A DNA stretch of 64,000 bases, from the NCBI GenBank assembly GCA_910584085.1, contig CAJTZY010000008.1:3197-67196 (forward strand), read 5' to 3'. The position numbers and the translations under genes are program-made. The stretch is from an uncultured Bacilli bacterium. Its GTDB lineage: Bacteria > Bacillota_I > Bacilli_A > RF39 > UBA660. Of the stretch, positions 8,155 to 17,283 are shown piece by piece. The notes beneath the pieces are model-generated. The model saw only the letters and a list, made by a program, of their open reading frames with translations. It was not told the origin of the DNA and did not search any database. Within the stretch, counting starts at the first letter, position 1; the number at the start of each line of letters is the position of its first letter.

Positions 8155-9687
8155 ATTAATTACATAGATAATAGTTATAGAAAAAAATATGGTAGATTAA
8201 GAATAAATAGAAAAAATAGAAAATATATTAAAAATGAACTTATAGAAAGTGATTATATACTTTCAAATATAAATGGATATTCTTTAGATAAGGAACAGAG
8301 AACTGCTGTAATAACTGATGAGTGTGCGAGTCTTATAGTAGCAGGTGCGGGTAGTGGAAAAAGTCTTACTATGGTAGGTAAAATAAGGTATTTAATAGAA
8401 AGAAAGCATATAAAGGAAGATGAAATACTTTGTATATCATTTACTCGTGATGCGTCATTGAATTTAGAAAAGAATATAAAGAAAAATTATAATTATAATG
8501 TAAAAGTATATACATTTCATGCGCTAGCTCTTGAAATATTAAAATCTAAAAAGTTTAATATATCTAATCCAAATACACTTGAATATATAATAGATGAATA
8601 TTTCAATGGAATGGTATATAATAACAAGGAAATGATTAAAAAAATAAAAAAGGTACTAAATAAAATAGATACACCTTATGAAAAAATCTTAAAATCAAAG
8701 GATTTGGTGGCTCTAAAAAAATTAATAGTAACATTTATAAATTTATTTAAAACTAATAATTATTCATTAGATTATTTCTTAAAAATAAAGAAGGATAAAG
8801 ATATAATAAGTATTATTATAGATATATATTATTTATATGAGGAGGAATTAAATAGTACTAATTCAATAGACTTTAATGACATGATTGTATGTGCGACTAG
8901 ATATGTTAGAACTAATTCTATAAAAGGGTATAAATATATAATAGTAGATGAGTATCAGGATACTTCTTATGTAAGATTTTTGTTTTTAAAAGAGATAATA
9001 AATAAGACAGGCGCTAAAATAATTTGTGTAGGTGATGATTATCAATCTATATACAGGTTTAACGGTTGTGATTTAAATATGTTTTTGAATTTTAAAAAAT
9101 ATTTTGGTTATACAAAAGTGTTGAAAATAAATAATACTTATAGAAATAGTCAGGAACTTATAAATGTTGCAGGCTCGTTTATCATGAAGAATAAAAGACA
9201 GTTATATAAGAAATTAAGAAGTTCTAAAAGGCTTGAAAAACCTATTAAAATCATGTATGGTGATGATTTAAAAAAATTACTTGATGTAATTATATTAAAA
9301 TATAAAAATATTCTTATATTGGGGAGGAATAATTTTGACATAAATAAATATTTTAAACTTAATGGTGAAGGATTTGTGAGTTATAAGAATTTAAATATAA
9401 AATATTTAACTATGCATGGATCAAAAGGTTTAGAAGAAGATTGTGTAGTTATTATTAATTTAAAAGATGATATATTAGGTATTCCAAGTAAAATAAAGGA
9501 TGAAAAAGTACTTAGATATGTAAGTACTGGAGTAGATAAATATCCCTTTGAAGAGGAGAGGAGACTATTCTATGTTGCTATCACGCGTACCAAGAATGAG
9601 GTATACCTATTAGTTGATAAAAGGAATCCTTCAATGTTCGTTAAAGAACTTATTAAGGATTATAAAAAATATATAGATTACGTTTAG
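8155..9687 (+). CDS. UvrD/Rep-type superfamily 1 DNA helicase, apparent ATT start
   Basis: A helicase of about 510 aa with all main SF1 motifs: Q-motif LDKEQRTAV, Walker A AGAGSGKS (residues about 63-70), motif II VDEYQDTS, motif III GDDYQSIYRF, motif V TMHGSKGLEED, and motif VI EEERRLFYVAITRTK. The first in-frame ATG (8371) lies after Walker A and would remove it. The frame is open from 8119 with no ATG, GTG or TTG before Walker A that has a ribosome site. ATT at 8155 follows AGGTGA (8145-8150) in a context, aggtgatagtATT, that matches the uppP start aggtgatagtATG at 46145. I therefore place the start at ATT. Role: DNA unwinding in repair or replication. Confidence 0.8.
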   Translation: MNYIDNSYRKKYGRLRINRKNRKYIKNELIESDYILSNINGYSLDKEQRTAVITDECASLIVAGAGSGKSLTMVGKIRYLIERKHIKEDEILCISFTRDASLNLEKNIKKNYNYNVKVYTFHALALEILKSKKFNISNPNTLEYIIDEYFNGMVYNNKEMIKKIKKVLNKIDTPYEKILKSKDLVALKKLIVTFINLFKTNNYSLDYFLKIKKDKDIISIIIDIYYLYEEELNSTNSIDFNDMIVCATRYVRTNSIKGYKYIIVDEYQDTSYVRFLFLKEIINKTGAKIICVGDDYQSIYRFNGCDLNMFLNFKKYFGYTKVLKINNTYRNSQELINVAGSFIMKNKRQLYKKLRSSKRLEKPIKIMYGDDLKKLLDVIILKYKNILILGRNNFDINKYFKLNGEGFVSYKNLNIKYLTMHGSKGLEEDCVVIINLKDDILGIPSKIKDEKVLRYVSTGVDKYPFEEERRLFYVAITRTKNEVYLLVDKRNPSMFVKELIKDYKKYIDYV

Positions 9688-9775
9688 TTTACAGTTTTTA
9701 CCAACGATTGTTATCTTATAATAATATTACTTACAATATATTAATTTTAATGTATTTTTGCTTTTTGTATTGAAT

Positions 9776-9805
9776 TTGACTTTGAATATCAAAATATGAT
9801 ATGAT
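9776..9805 (+). promoter_or_regulatory. Promoter of the glucosaminidase gene
   Basis: TTGACT (9776-9781), an 18 nt spacer and TATGAT (9800-9805), 35 nt before the GTG start. Confidence 0.6.
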
Positions 9806-9840
9806 AGTTGTGCTTTTCCAAAAAAAGAAGAGGTGTTAAT

Positions 9841-10524
9841 GTGAAAGCAAAAGAAAACATACTGGAGTGGTTTGCAATCGTTCTAGTAATGGTAATAGAT
9901 GTCTATTTGCTTAATAATGTTATAAGAGTAAATAGATATGAAGCTCATAAGGATATAGGATCAACTGCTAATTATATAGAAATTGAAACTAAGGAAGACG
10001 AGCAAAGTGAAATTTTAGCAGGTAGTGTTATTTTATATCAAGAAGAAATAGAAAAACAAAATGAAAGTATTAATGAAGATAATACTTTAGAAGATAAGAA
10101 TAATGAATTAGATCCTATTGTATATGAAGGTAAAACTTTAGATGAATTATCTGAACTTTTAAATAAATCATTAAATTCTACTATATCAGGTAAAGGATAT
10201 TTAATAGCTTCTTATTCTTTAGAAAAGAATGTTGATCCAGTTATGGCAACAGCAATAATTTTACATGAAACAGGTTGTAAATGGGGTTGTAGTAGCTTAG
10301 TTATAAACTGCAATAATGTGGGTGGTCAAAAAGGACAAGGCTGTGGAAGTTATAGTTATTTTAATACTCTTGATGAGGGAATAATGAGATTTATAGATAA
10401 TTTAAGTAATAATTATATTAATTATGGTTTAACTACACCTGAGACAATTAATCCTAAATATGCAGAAGATCCAAATTGGGCAAGAAATGTAAATAAATAT
10501 ATTGAAAATATAAAGGCACAGTAA
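9841..10524 (+). CDS. Membrane-anchored peptidoglycan glucosaminidase-domain protein
   Basis: A 227 aa protein starting at GTG 9841 behind AAGAGGTG; an in-frame TTG at 9808 has no ribosome site. A single N-terminal membrane helix (residues about 8-27) is followed by an acidic linker and, from about residue 105, a glucosaminidase (LytG/endo-beta-N-acetylglucosaminidase) domain. The mark is TAIILHETGCKWGCSS, whose Glu is the likely catalytic acid, then NNVGGQKG and a SYFNTLDEGIMRFIDNL segment. It should cleave glycan strands at the outer face of the membrane. Flanked by its own promoter and terminator, so monocistronic. Confidence 0.85.
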   Translation: MKAKENILEWFAIVLVMVIDVYLLNNVIRVNRYEAHKDIGSTANYIEIETKEDEQSEILAGSVILYQEEIEKQNESINEDNTLEDKNNELDPIVYEGKTLDELSELLNKSLNSTISGKGYLIASYSLEKNVDPVMATAIILHETGCKWGCSSLVINCNNVGGQKGQGCGSYSYFNTLDEGIMRFIDNLSNNYINYGLTTPETINPKYAEDPNWARNVNKYIENIKAQ

Positions 10525-10536
10525 TGTGTCTTTTTT
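10512..10536 (+). terminator. Intrinsic terminator after the glucosaminidase gene
   Basis: AAAGGCACA (10512-10520), loop GTAA and TGTGTCTTT form a 9 bp stem with one G-T pair, followed by T-rich sequence. It overlaps the stop codon. Confidence 0.75.
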
Positions 10537-10604
10537 ATTATAAAAAACATTAAATTTTAAATTAAACTTTAAAGTATAAATAACAAGTAAATTAAAAAAT
10601 AATA

Positions 10605-10632
10605 TTGACATTTATTTTAAGTTTGATATACT
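10605..10632 (+). promoter_or_regulatory. Promoter of the hypothetical gene at 10659
   Basis: TTGACA (10605-10610), 16 nt spacer and TATACT (10627-10632); the start codon follows 27 nt downstream with an AAGGAG ribosome site. Confidence 0.6.
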
Positions 10633-10658
10633 AATGCTAATTTTTTAAGGAGATATTT

Positions 10659-11255
10659 ATGAAAGAAATACCAGAATTATATGCATTTACTGATGAGACA
10701 AAACATAATATGGAACAAGAATTTATAGATGAAGTTGCTAGACAGGTGAAATATGGAAAAGAAGAATTATATGCTGCAATCCAATTATTATGTGTTGATG
10801 GTTGTGAACATTCATGGGCATTTAGATTTCAACAAGTGGAAAGGTTGGATCCTAGTTTAGTCAATTTTGAAATCGCACATTATTATACTTATGGGAGTAA
10901 TTATGCTGATATGAGATATTATATTAACAAACCTAAAGATGTCGAGTACTATTATTTTGATTTTATGATATGGTTTTATTTTTTAAAAGGAATAGTGTTT
11001 GAGTATAACAATAAATTATTTATGAAAATTACAGAAGAGTATAATCAAAAAAAATATTTTTTTGGAGACAAGATTACAGTAGATGAATATTATGATGAAC
11101 GATTAAGGCAACTTAATGATGCTTCGTTAAAGAAATATGGGAAAAATTTAGATGAAATTACGATAAAATATTATAATGAATTTAGAGAACAGGAAAAGCA
11201 AAGTGAAAAACTTGGTGAATTTAATGGATTAGTTAGAAATCCATTTATAAGATGA
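10659..11255 (+). CDS. Hypothetical cytosolic protein, ended by TGA with an in-frame continuation
   Basis: A 198 aa, mostly helical, aromatic-rich protein without signal or membrane segments. I do not recognise it. It has a good promoter and an AAGGAG ribosome site. Its TGA stop (11253-11255) is followed directly and in the same frame by 49 sense codons with protein-like composition ending at TAG 11403-11405. It may therefore be the major part of a longer gene broken by a nonsense change, or a gene followed by an unrelated remnant. No neighbour gives a functional hint. Confidence 0.6.
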   Translation: MKEIPELYAFTDETKHNMEQEFIDEVARQVKYGKEELYAAIQLLCVDGCEHSWAFRFQQVERLDPSLVNFEIAHYYTYGSNYADMRYYINKPKDVEYYYFDFMIWFYFLKGIVFEYNNKLFMKITEEYNQKKYFFGDKITVDEYYDERLRQLNDASLKKYGKNLDEITIKYYNEFREQEKQSEKLGEFNGLVRNPFIR

Positions 11256-11405
11256 TGGGCAGAACCAATTACTCAAGATATTATAGTTGTAGATACACCA
11301 ATTCTTACTGATTGTAGTACCACCTATCCTTCATATAAAGTAGATGGGGAAAAAACTTTAGCTAAGGTTTATAATGGTCATAAATATGAAAGACCTGAGC
11401 CATAG
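11256..11405 (+). pseudogene. In-frame 49-codon tail beyond the TGA of the 10659 gene
   Basis: Begins WAEPITQDIIVVDTPILTD and ends GHKYERPEP before TAG. It has no start codon or ribosome site of its own and shares the frame of the preceding gene. Its composition (Asp, Pro, Tyr, Lys) looks coding rather than random. It is probably the severed C-terminus of the upstream protein. Confidence 0.4.
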
Positions 11406-11458
11406 GATTTACAGGAATTGATTTAATTTTATTATATTAAATGTTAAAATGTAAATCC
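11405..11458. repeat. Long inverted repeat in the 11406-11586 intergenic stretch
   Basis: GGATTTACA (11405-11413) and TGTAAATCC (11450-11458) are perfectly complementary, enclosing an AT-rich inner inverted repeat. No T-run follows, so this is not a typical terminator. Nothing else is recognised up to the ribosome site of the next gene. Confidence 0.5.
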
Positions 11459-11586
11459 ATAAAAGTAATGCTTAATAAATTATGTGATAAAAAAGTATGA
11501 TATAGAATAAATATTCTATATTTTTTTGTAGAATTTTGTCATTCATAAAAATAATACTCGTCCATATATTTTAGTGAGGAGGAACT

Positions 11587-14187
11587 ATGTATAATGGACT
11601 AACGAGTGAAGAAGTAGAAGAATCTAGAAAAAAATATGGTAGTAATGAATTATGTAAGGCTAAAAAAGATAGTTTCTTTAAACTATTGTTAAGTACTCTT
11701 GGAGATCCTATAATAAAAATATTATTAATCGCACTTGCAGTTAAGACTATATTCTTATTTAAAAATTTTGATTGGTATGAAACTATAGGCATAGTTATAT
11801 CTATTTTACTAGCTTCATTCATATCCAGTATCTCAGAATATGGTAGTGAACAAGCCTTTGAAAAATTACAAGATGAGGTGTCAAAGATTAAATGTAAAGT
11901 AATAAGAAATGGAAAAAGGGAAGAGATACCAATAAATGATGTTGTTGTAGGAGATATTATAAGCCTAGAAACAGGTGATAAAATCCCTGCAGATGGAATA
12001 ATAGTTAGAGGGAAAATAAGTGTAGATGAGTCTAGTTTAAATGGAGAAACTAAAGAAGCTTATAAGGAAGCAGTGCTTGGAATTAATAAATCATCTGATA
12101 AAAATAGGGTATATAAAGGTAGTGTAGTATATAGTAATACTGCACTCATGAAAGTAACCAGTGTAGGTGAGAATACTTTTTATGGTAAAATCGCACTTGA
12201 ACTTCAAGAAAAACAGCCTGAAACTCCATTAAAGTTAAGGCTTAGAAAACTTGCTAATTTTATAAGTAAGATAGGGTATGTAGGGGCAATTTTGGTATTT
12301 TGTTCATATCTTTTTAAAGTAATTGTTATAAATAATAATTTTGATATGGATAAGATAATTAATATGGTAACTAATTTTCCTATAATTACTGGACACATAT
12401 TATATGCACTTACACTATGTGTAACTATAATAATAGTTGCGGTTCCAGAAGGATTACCTATGATGATTACACTAGTTTTATCATCAAATATGAAAAGAAT
12501 GATGAGGGATAATATTCTTGTTAGAAAATTAGTTGGAATAGAAACAAGTGGCAGTATAAATATATTATTTACAGATAAAACGGGTACTCTTACTAAAGGT
12601 AAGTTAGAAGTTATAAATATAATAAGTGGAGATTTGAAGGAATATAAAAAAGAAAAAGAATTACAAAAGAAAAGTAAATATTATGATATAGTTAAACTTT
12701 CATGTGTAGGAAATAATGCGAGTAGTTATAACGGTGAGAATGTAATAGGTGGAAATATTACTGATAGGGCTATACTTTCATATTTTAAAAATGATAATAA
12801 GATAATAAAAAGAGATAAAGTAATTCCTTTTAGTAGTAAAAATAAATACTCTGTGACCACTATAAATAACCTCAATCTAATAAAAGGAGCTCCAGAAGTA
12901 ATACTTAAAAAATGTACAAGTTTTTATGATAGTGATGGAAATATAAGAAAGATAGCTAATATAGGTAAGCTTGAAAATATAACTCGTGAGCATGCAAAAA
13001 ATGGAATTAGGGTACTTGTTTTAGCTACATCAAAAAATATAAATCCAGAAGATTTTAATAATTTAACTTTAGTTAGTATAATACTTATAAAGGATGATGT
13101 AAGAAGTGAAGCTATAAATGGTGTAAAAATGTGTTTAAATGCTCATATTAAAACTGTAATGATTACGGGTGATAATAAGGATACTGCTCTTGCAATTGGA
13201 AGGGAGGTTGGTATATATAAAGATGGAGATTTAATTTTAACTAGTGAAGAGCTAAATAAATTAACAGATGAAGAATTAAAATCAAAATTACTTAATATAT
13301 CAATAGTTGCTAGAAGCCTTCCAAGTGATAAAAGTAGACTTGTTAGAGTTAGTCAGGAGATGGATTTAGTTGTTGGAATGACTGGAGATGGTGTTAATGA
13401 TGCTCCAGCTCTTAAAAAAGCAGATGTTGGATTTAGTATGGGCAGCGGTACTGAGGTTGCTAAAGAGGCAAGTGATATAGTAATACTTGATGATAATTTT
13501 ATGTCTATATCAAAAGCGATACTTTTCGGTAGAACAATATTTAAAAGTATAAGAAAGTTTATAATACTTCAATTAACTATAAATTTATGCGCACTTTCTT
13601 TATCAATTATAGGTCCATTTATAAATATAGAAATGCCTATTACTGTTATACAAATGCTTTGGATAAATATGGTTATGGATACCCTTGCAGGACTTGCTTT
13701 TTCATTTGAACCACCGCTTAAAGAGTATATGGAAGAATATCCAAAGAAAAAGGATGAACAAATAGTTAATAAATATATGTTAAATGAAATTGGACTTACT
13801 GGTATTTATTCATCACTTATTTGTATTTTATTTTTGAAGTTACCATTTATAAGGAATTTATTTAGACCTGATATAAATGATAAATACTTGTATACAGCAT
13901 TTTTTGGTTTATTTATATTTATAGATATATTTAATAGTTTTAATGCTAGAACTCATAGAATTAATATACTTGCTAATATATTAAAAAATAAAGTATTTAT
14001 ATTTATTATGGCATTTATAGTAATTGTTCAAATTTTACTTATATATTATGGTGGTAGTGTTTTTAGAACATCTGGACTTACATTATTTGAATTTGAAATT
14101 ATGATATTATTTGCCTTTAGTGTGATTCCTTTTGATTGGATAAGAAAACTAATTTTAAGAAAAAAAGGATTAAAGTATGGAGTTTAA
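11587..14187 (+). CDS. Calcium-translocating P-type (P2-type) ATPase
   Basis: An 866 aa membrane pump with the full P2-ATPase order: N-terminal cation ATPase domain (NGLTSEEVEESRKKYG), actuator domain with the TGES-type loop written as NGETKEA, membrane Ca-site motif VPEGLP, phosphorylation site DKTGTLT (Asp330), nucleotide domain, hinge TGDGVNDAPA (from residue 599) and a C-terminal helix bundle with LWINMVMDTLAG. Family members export Ca2+ from the cytosol at the expense of ATP. Length is normal for the PMCA/LMCA type. The start follows a GAGGAGGAAC ribosome site. Confidence 0.9.
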   Translation: MYNGLTSEEVEESRKKYGSNELCKAKKDSFFKLLLSTLGDPIIKILLIALAVKTIFLFKNFDWYETIGIVISILLASFISSISEYGSEQAFEKLQDEVSKIKCKVIRNGKREEIPINDVVVGDIISLETGDKIPADGIIVRGKISVDESSLNGETKEAYKEAVLGINKSSDKNRVYKGSVVYSNTALMKVTSVGENTFYGKIALELQEKQPETPLKLRLRKLANFISKIGYVGAILVFCSYLFKVIVINNNFDMDKIINMVTNFPIITGHILYALTLCVTIIIVAVPEGLPMMITLVLSSNMKRMMRDNILVRKLVGIETSGSINILFTDKTGTLTKGKLEVINIISGDLKEYKKEKELQKKSKYYDIVKLSCVGNNASSYNGENVIGGNITDRAILSYFKNDNKIIKRDKVIPFSSKNKYSVTTINNLNLIKGAPEVILKKCTSFYDSDGNIRKIANIGKLENITREHAKNGIRVLVLATSKNINPEDFNNLTLVSIILIKDDVRSEAINGVKMCLNAHIKTVMITGDNKDTALAIGREVGIYKDGDLILTSEELNKLTDEELKSKLLNISIVARSLPSDKSRLVRVSQEMDLVVGMTGDGVNDAPALKKADVGFSMGSGTEVAKEASDIVILDDNFMSISKAILFGRTIFKSIRKFIILQLTINLCALSLSIIGPFINIEMPITVIQMLWINMVMDTLAGLAFSFEPPLKEYMEEYPKKKDEQIVNKYMLNEIGLTGIYSSLICILFLKLPFIRNLFRPDINDKYLYTAFFGLFIFIDIFNSFNARTHRINILANILKNKVFIFIMAFIVIVQILLIYYGGSVFRTSGLTLFEFEIMILFAFSVIPFDWIRKLILRKKGLKYGV

Positions 14188-14242
14188 CTAAAAAAATGTA
14201 TAATCTATAAATTCTATCTCATATTATTAAGGGAGGGAATTT

Positions 14243-14791
14243 ATGAAAAAAGTTTTATCTATACTAATTATCGCACTTATGATGACTGGCTGTTCTCTTG
14301 GAACAGATATGGGAAATACACCTACTAAAAGAGTAGAGGAATATTTAAATAATTATCAAACTCTAAATTCAAATGTTTTATCTAAATTAGATTCTATAGT
14401 AGAAGAAGAGTTAACTTTTGATTCTGATCAAAAAAGTACATATAGAGATATTTTGAAAAAACATTTTCAAGATTTAACTTATAAAATAAAGGAAGAAACA
14501 GTTAATGGTGATAAAGCTACTGTAGAGGCTGAAATAGAAGTAAACGACTATACTAAAACTTTAAAAGAATCAGAAACTTATAAATCAGAGCATGAGTCAG
14601 AACTTATGGGTGATAATGGAATATTTGACGATAATAAGTTTAATAATTATAAATTAGATTTATTAAAAAATAATAAAGAAAGAGTTAAATATACAATATA
14701 CTTCTCACTTACTAAAGATGGCGATAATTGGAAATTAGATGATTTAACTGAATCAGAAGAAGAAAAATTACTTGGAATATATGAATACTAG
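14243..14791 (+). CDS. Small lipoprotein of unknown function
   Basis: A 182 aa protein with a lipoprotein signal peptide: hydrophobic residues 4-14 and lipobox MTGC, giving a lipid-modified Cys17 after cleavage. The mature part is charged, lysine/glutamate-rich and predicted to be alpha/beta. It begins with KRVEEYLNNYQTLNSNVLSKL and resembles hypothetical lipoproteins common in Clostridia and Bacilli. It should sit on the outer face of the membrane. It lies 55 nt after the Ca-ATPase with an AGGGAGGG ribosome site and is closed by a terminator. Confidence 0.8.
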   Translation: MKKVLSILIIALMMTGCSLGTDMGNTPTKRVEEYLNNYQTLNSNVLSKLDSIVEEELTFDSDQKSTYRDILKKHFQDLTYKIKEETVNGDKATVEAEIEVNDYTKTLKESETYKSEHESELMGDNGIFDDNKFNNYKLDLLKNNKERVKYTIYFSLTKDGDNWKLDDLTESEEEKLLGIYEY

Positions 14792-14812
14792 AAATAATCT
14801 AGTATTTTTTTT
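14784..14812 (+). terminator. Intrinsic terminator after the lipoprotein gene
   Basis: AATACTAGA (14784-14792), loop AATAA and TCTAGTATT (14798-14806) form a perfect 9 bp stem followed by seven T. Confidence 0.85.
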
Positions 14813-14844
14813 AAAAAGTTGTTATAATTATGATGGTGGATAAT

Positions 14845-15777
14845 ATGAGTAAAAAGATATTTAAAAACTTAGATGAGCAAATAGATATTTTAAAGTCTCG
14901 TGGACTTGTTATAACAGATATTGAAAAAACTAAGGATATTTTGTTAAGAGAAAATTACTTTTTTATTAGTGGGTATAGACATCTTTTTATGAAGTCTTAT
15001 AAAGAAACTAATTTTATACCAGGTACAACGTTTGAAGAGTTATATGCAATGTTTGTATTTGATAGAAAAGTTAGAAACATATTTTTTAAAAATTTATTGA
15101 TTGTTGAAAATAATATCAAATCACTTATAAGTTATGAATTATCTAAAAATTATGGTTTTAAAGAAAAAGATTATTTAAATCCTAAAAACTTTTCACATGA
15201 TCCTATGAAAGTAAGACAGGTACATGATGTACTTAATAAAGTAAAAAGACAAATTAGAGTTAATGGTAAACAACACTCAGCTACTATGCACTATATAACT
15301 AATTATGGTTATATTCCACTTTGGATTTTAGTTAAGGTATTATCTTTTGGTATTGTATCAGAACTTTATAATATATTAGAAGATGAAGATCAAAATACTA
15401 TTGCTAAGTTTTATAATTTAGATTCTGAAACATTAGGTATTTATCTTACAATATTATCAAATTATAGAAATTTATGTGCACATGAAGATATTTTATATGA
15501 TCATAGAACTCAAAAAGGAATACCAGATAATAAGTATCACAATTTATTAAATATTGAAATGACTGATGGTGAATATGATTATGGTAAGAATGATTTATTT
15601 TCTGTTGTAATTATAATGAAGTATTTACTTACATCTAGTGAGTTTAGAGAGTTTATATACGAAATTGGATATGAAATAGATATACTTGAAGGAAAAACAA
15701 ATATATTACCTATAAATAATTTTTTAAATAAGATAGGATTTCCGGATAATTGGAGAGATATTACAAGTATTGATTAA
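14845..15777 (+). CDS. Abi_2 (AbiD/AbiF-type) family protein with HEPN motif
   Basis: A 310 aa protein of the abortive-infection Abi_2 family. The N-terminal signature DEQIDILKSRGLVI and the FISGYRHLF segment are typical, and RNLCAH (Arg208 to His213) is the Rx4-6H motif of HEPN ribonucleases. Start 14845 is chosen over ATG 14830 because GGTGGA precedes it, while a TATAAT box at 14823-14828 places transcription start after 14830. Known relatives are phage-defence proteins that block translation or replication on infection. The protease-like gene follows by a 1 nt overlap, so the two are co-translated. Confidence 0.85.
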   Translation: MSKKIFKNLDEQIDILKSRGLVITDIEKTKDILLRENYFFISGYRHLFMKSYKETNFIPGTTFEELYAMFVFDRKVRNIFFKNLLIVENNIKSLISYELSKNYGFKEKDYLNPKNFSHDPMKVRQVHDVLNKVKRQIRVNGKQHSATMHYITNYGYIPLWILVKVLSFGIVSELYNILEDEDQNTIAKFYNLDSETLGIYLTILSNYRNLCAHEDILYDHRTQKGIPDNKYHNLLNIEMTDGEYDYGKNDLFSVVIIMKYLLTSSEFREFIYEIGYEIDILEGKTNILPINNFLNKIGFPDNWRDITSID

Positions 15778-16451
15778 TGAAAAAGATATTAATTAGTCTA
15801 AGTGTAATAGTACTGTCTTTTGTACTAGGTAGTATTATTACAATATTTGTATTAAATAAAGAGTACGATATAGGTAGTATAAATGAATCTTTAGTATATA
15901 TTGAGGCTACTTCTTTTGATGATATTAGTAGTGGTAGTGGATTTGTATATAAAACAGAAAATAATAAAAACTATATTATCACTTCATATCACATATTAAA
16001 TGGATATGATGATATATATGTTTATAATAAGGGTGGTAATAAGTATAGGGCTGATATTGCTAGTTATAATGAGGCTAGTGATATTGCTGTTATAAGTGTT
16101 GAAGATAAATTAGATTTAAAAAATGTAAAAATAGGAAATAGTGATGATTTAAAGGTAACTGATGAAATATACGCAGTGGGAACTCCTATAGATTATAGAT
16201 ATTTTGGTACAATTACAAAAGGTATTGTTTCTAATTTAGATAGAAAAATAGTTGTTGATGGTAGGGAGTATAATACTATTCAAATTGACCCTAATATAAA
16301 TTTAGGGAATAGTGGAGGCCCATTACTTGATAAAAAAGGTAGGGTTGTTGGACTTATATTTATTAAAGAAGATAATATAGATGGTGTTGGTTTTGCAATT
16401 CCTATAAATTTTGTTATGAAAACTGTAGAAAAAACGGAAGATAAGTGGTAA
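15777..16451 (+). CDS. Membrane-anchored trypsin-like (S1C) serine protease
   Basis: A 224 aa protein with an N-terminal membrane helix (residues 4-25) and a compact S1C trypsin fold: His72 in TSYHIL, Asp102 in SDIAV and Ser179 in GNSGGPL. No PDZ domain follows, so it is shorter than HtrA/DegP. It should work at the outer face of the membrane. The stop of the Abi gene and this ATG share one base (TAATG), which suggests translational coupling. A functional link with the Abi protein is unproven. Confidence 0.85.
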   Translation: MKKILISLSVIVLSFVLGSIITIFVLNKEYDIGSINESLVYIEATSFDDISSGSGFVYKTENNKNYIITSYHILNGYDDIYVYNKGGNKYRADIASYNEASDIAVISVEDKLDLKNVKIGNSDDLKVTDEIYAVGTPIDYRYFGTITKGIVSNLDRKIVVDGREYNTIQIDPNINLGNSGGPLLDKKGRVVGLIFIKEDNIDGVGFAIPINFVMKTVEKTEDKW

Positions 16452-16489
16452 TATATATTTATGTAGATTAGAAATGTTGGGGGAAAGGT

Positions 16490-16945
16490 ATGAAGAGAAA
16501 AAATGAAAATAAAAATTTACATTTAAGTTTAGAAGAGATAAGGGGACTTTTAGTTGCTTATAAAGAAAGAAATGATTTAGAAGCATATAATATACTTGCT
16601 ATTTCAAATATTGGATTAGTTAATCTTGCAGCAATTCAATATTTAGGAAATGGATTAACTATGGATGAAATTATATCAGCAGGTAATTTAGGATTAATTG
16701 ATGGTATTAATTCATTTGATTATTTAAATAGGGAAATTGAATATTTTTATCCATATATATTAAAGTGTATTGTAAAACAAATACAAAAAGATTTGAATGT
16801 TTTTGATGAAAATAGTCGTAATATAAGCTTTGATCAGTTACTTCCAATTTATGATGAAGATGATAAGAGAATGAATTTAGAAGATGTAATTGATAGTGGT
16901 GAAGAAATAGGTAGAGAAAATCATATATCAATGCGTATTAGATAA
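16490..16945 (+). CDS. Short sigma-70-like protein (region 2 only)
   Basis: A 151 aa protein whose residues about 35-105 match sigma-70 region 2: NIGLVNLAAIQYLG, MDEIISAGNLGLIDGINSFDY and FYPYILKCIVKQIQ. It ends soon after the acidic LEDVIDSGEEIG stretch, where complete sigma factors continue into regions 3 and 4. The promoter-recognising region 4 is therefore absent. It is either a truncated sigma factor or a specialised anti/co-regulator. The accessory island begins directly after its terminator, so loss of the 3' part by an old insertion is possible. Confidence 0.6.
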   Translation: MKRKNENKNLHLSLEEIRGLLVAYKERNDLEAYNILAISNIGLVNLAAIQYLGNGLTMDEIISAGNLGLIDGINSFDYLNREIEYFYPYILKCIVKQIQKDLNVFDENSRNISFDQLLPIYDEDDKRMNLEDVIDSGEEIGRENHISMRIR

Positions 16946-16968
16946 ATTATTTTTAAAATATTGAAATG

Positions 16969-16993
16969 AGCAAATGTTGAATTTGCTTTTTTT
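16969..16993 (+). terminator. Intrinsic terminator after the sigma-like gene
   Basis: AGCAAAT, loop GTTGA and ATTTGCT form a 7 bp stem followed by T-rich sequence up to 16993. Confidence 0.8.
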
Positions 16994-17283
16994 GTTCCAG
17001 GGCATGGTGGATACCTTTATACCAAATAGATTAAATCTATAACGGGTATTTATTTGTGTCTCTGCTATATCTAAATTTAAAATAAAAACCATTTTTTATA
17101 ATTCGAATATAATTGGAATTTGGTAATGTATAAAGCTAAGAGAAATTACTATAAAGATGAGTAAATATAAAAAATAAATGTTATTTCTTTAAAAAAGTTT
17201 CTTTTTATAATGTTTAAAAAGTGATATAATTGGACTTAAAGAAATCAATATAAACATATTTTTTATAGTAAGGTGAATTAATT
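16994..17283 (+). other. Island left edge: trace of amidase 5' coding sequence and AT-rich spacer
   Basis: Bases 17000-17013 (gggcatggtggata) resemble the Gly-His-Gly-Gly codons of the amidase stub at 23151-23163 (gacatggaggata). A block at 17150-17175 matches 23192-23217 at 22 of 26 positions. Both observations suggest an older insertion of a related element at the same gene. The stretch ends with a TATAAT-containing promoter region (about 17222-17229) and an AAGGTG ribosome site for the gene at 17284. No intact gene is visible. Confidence 0.35.
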
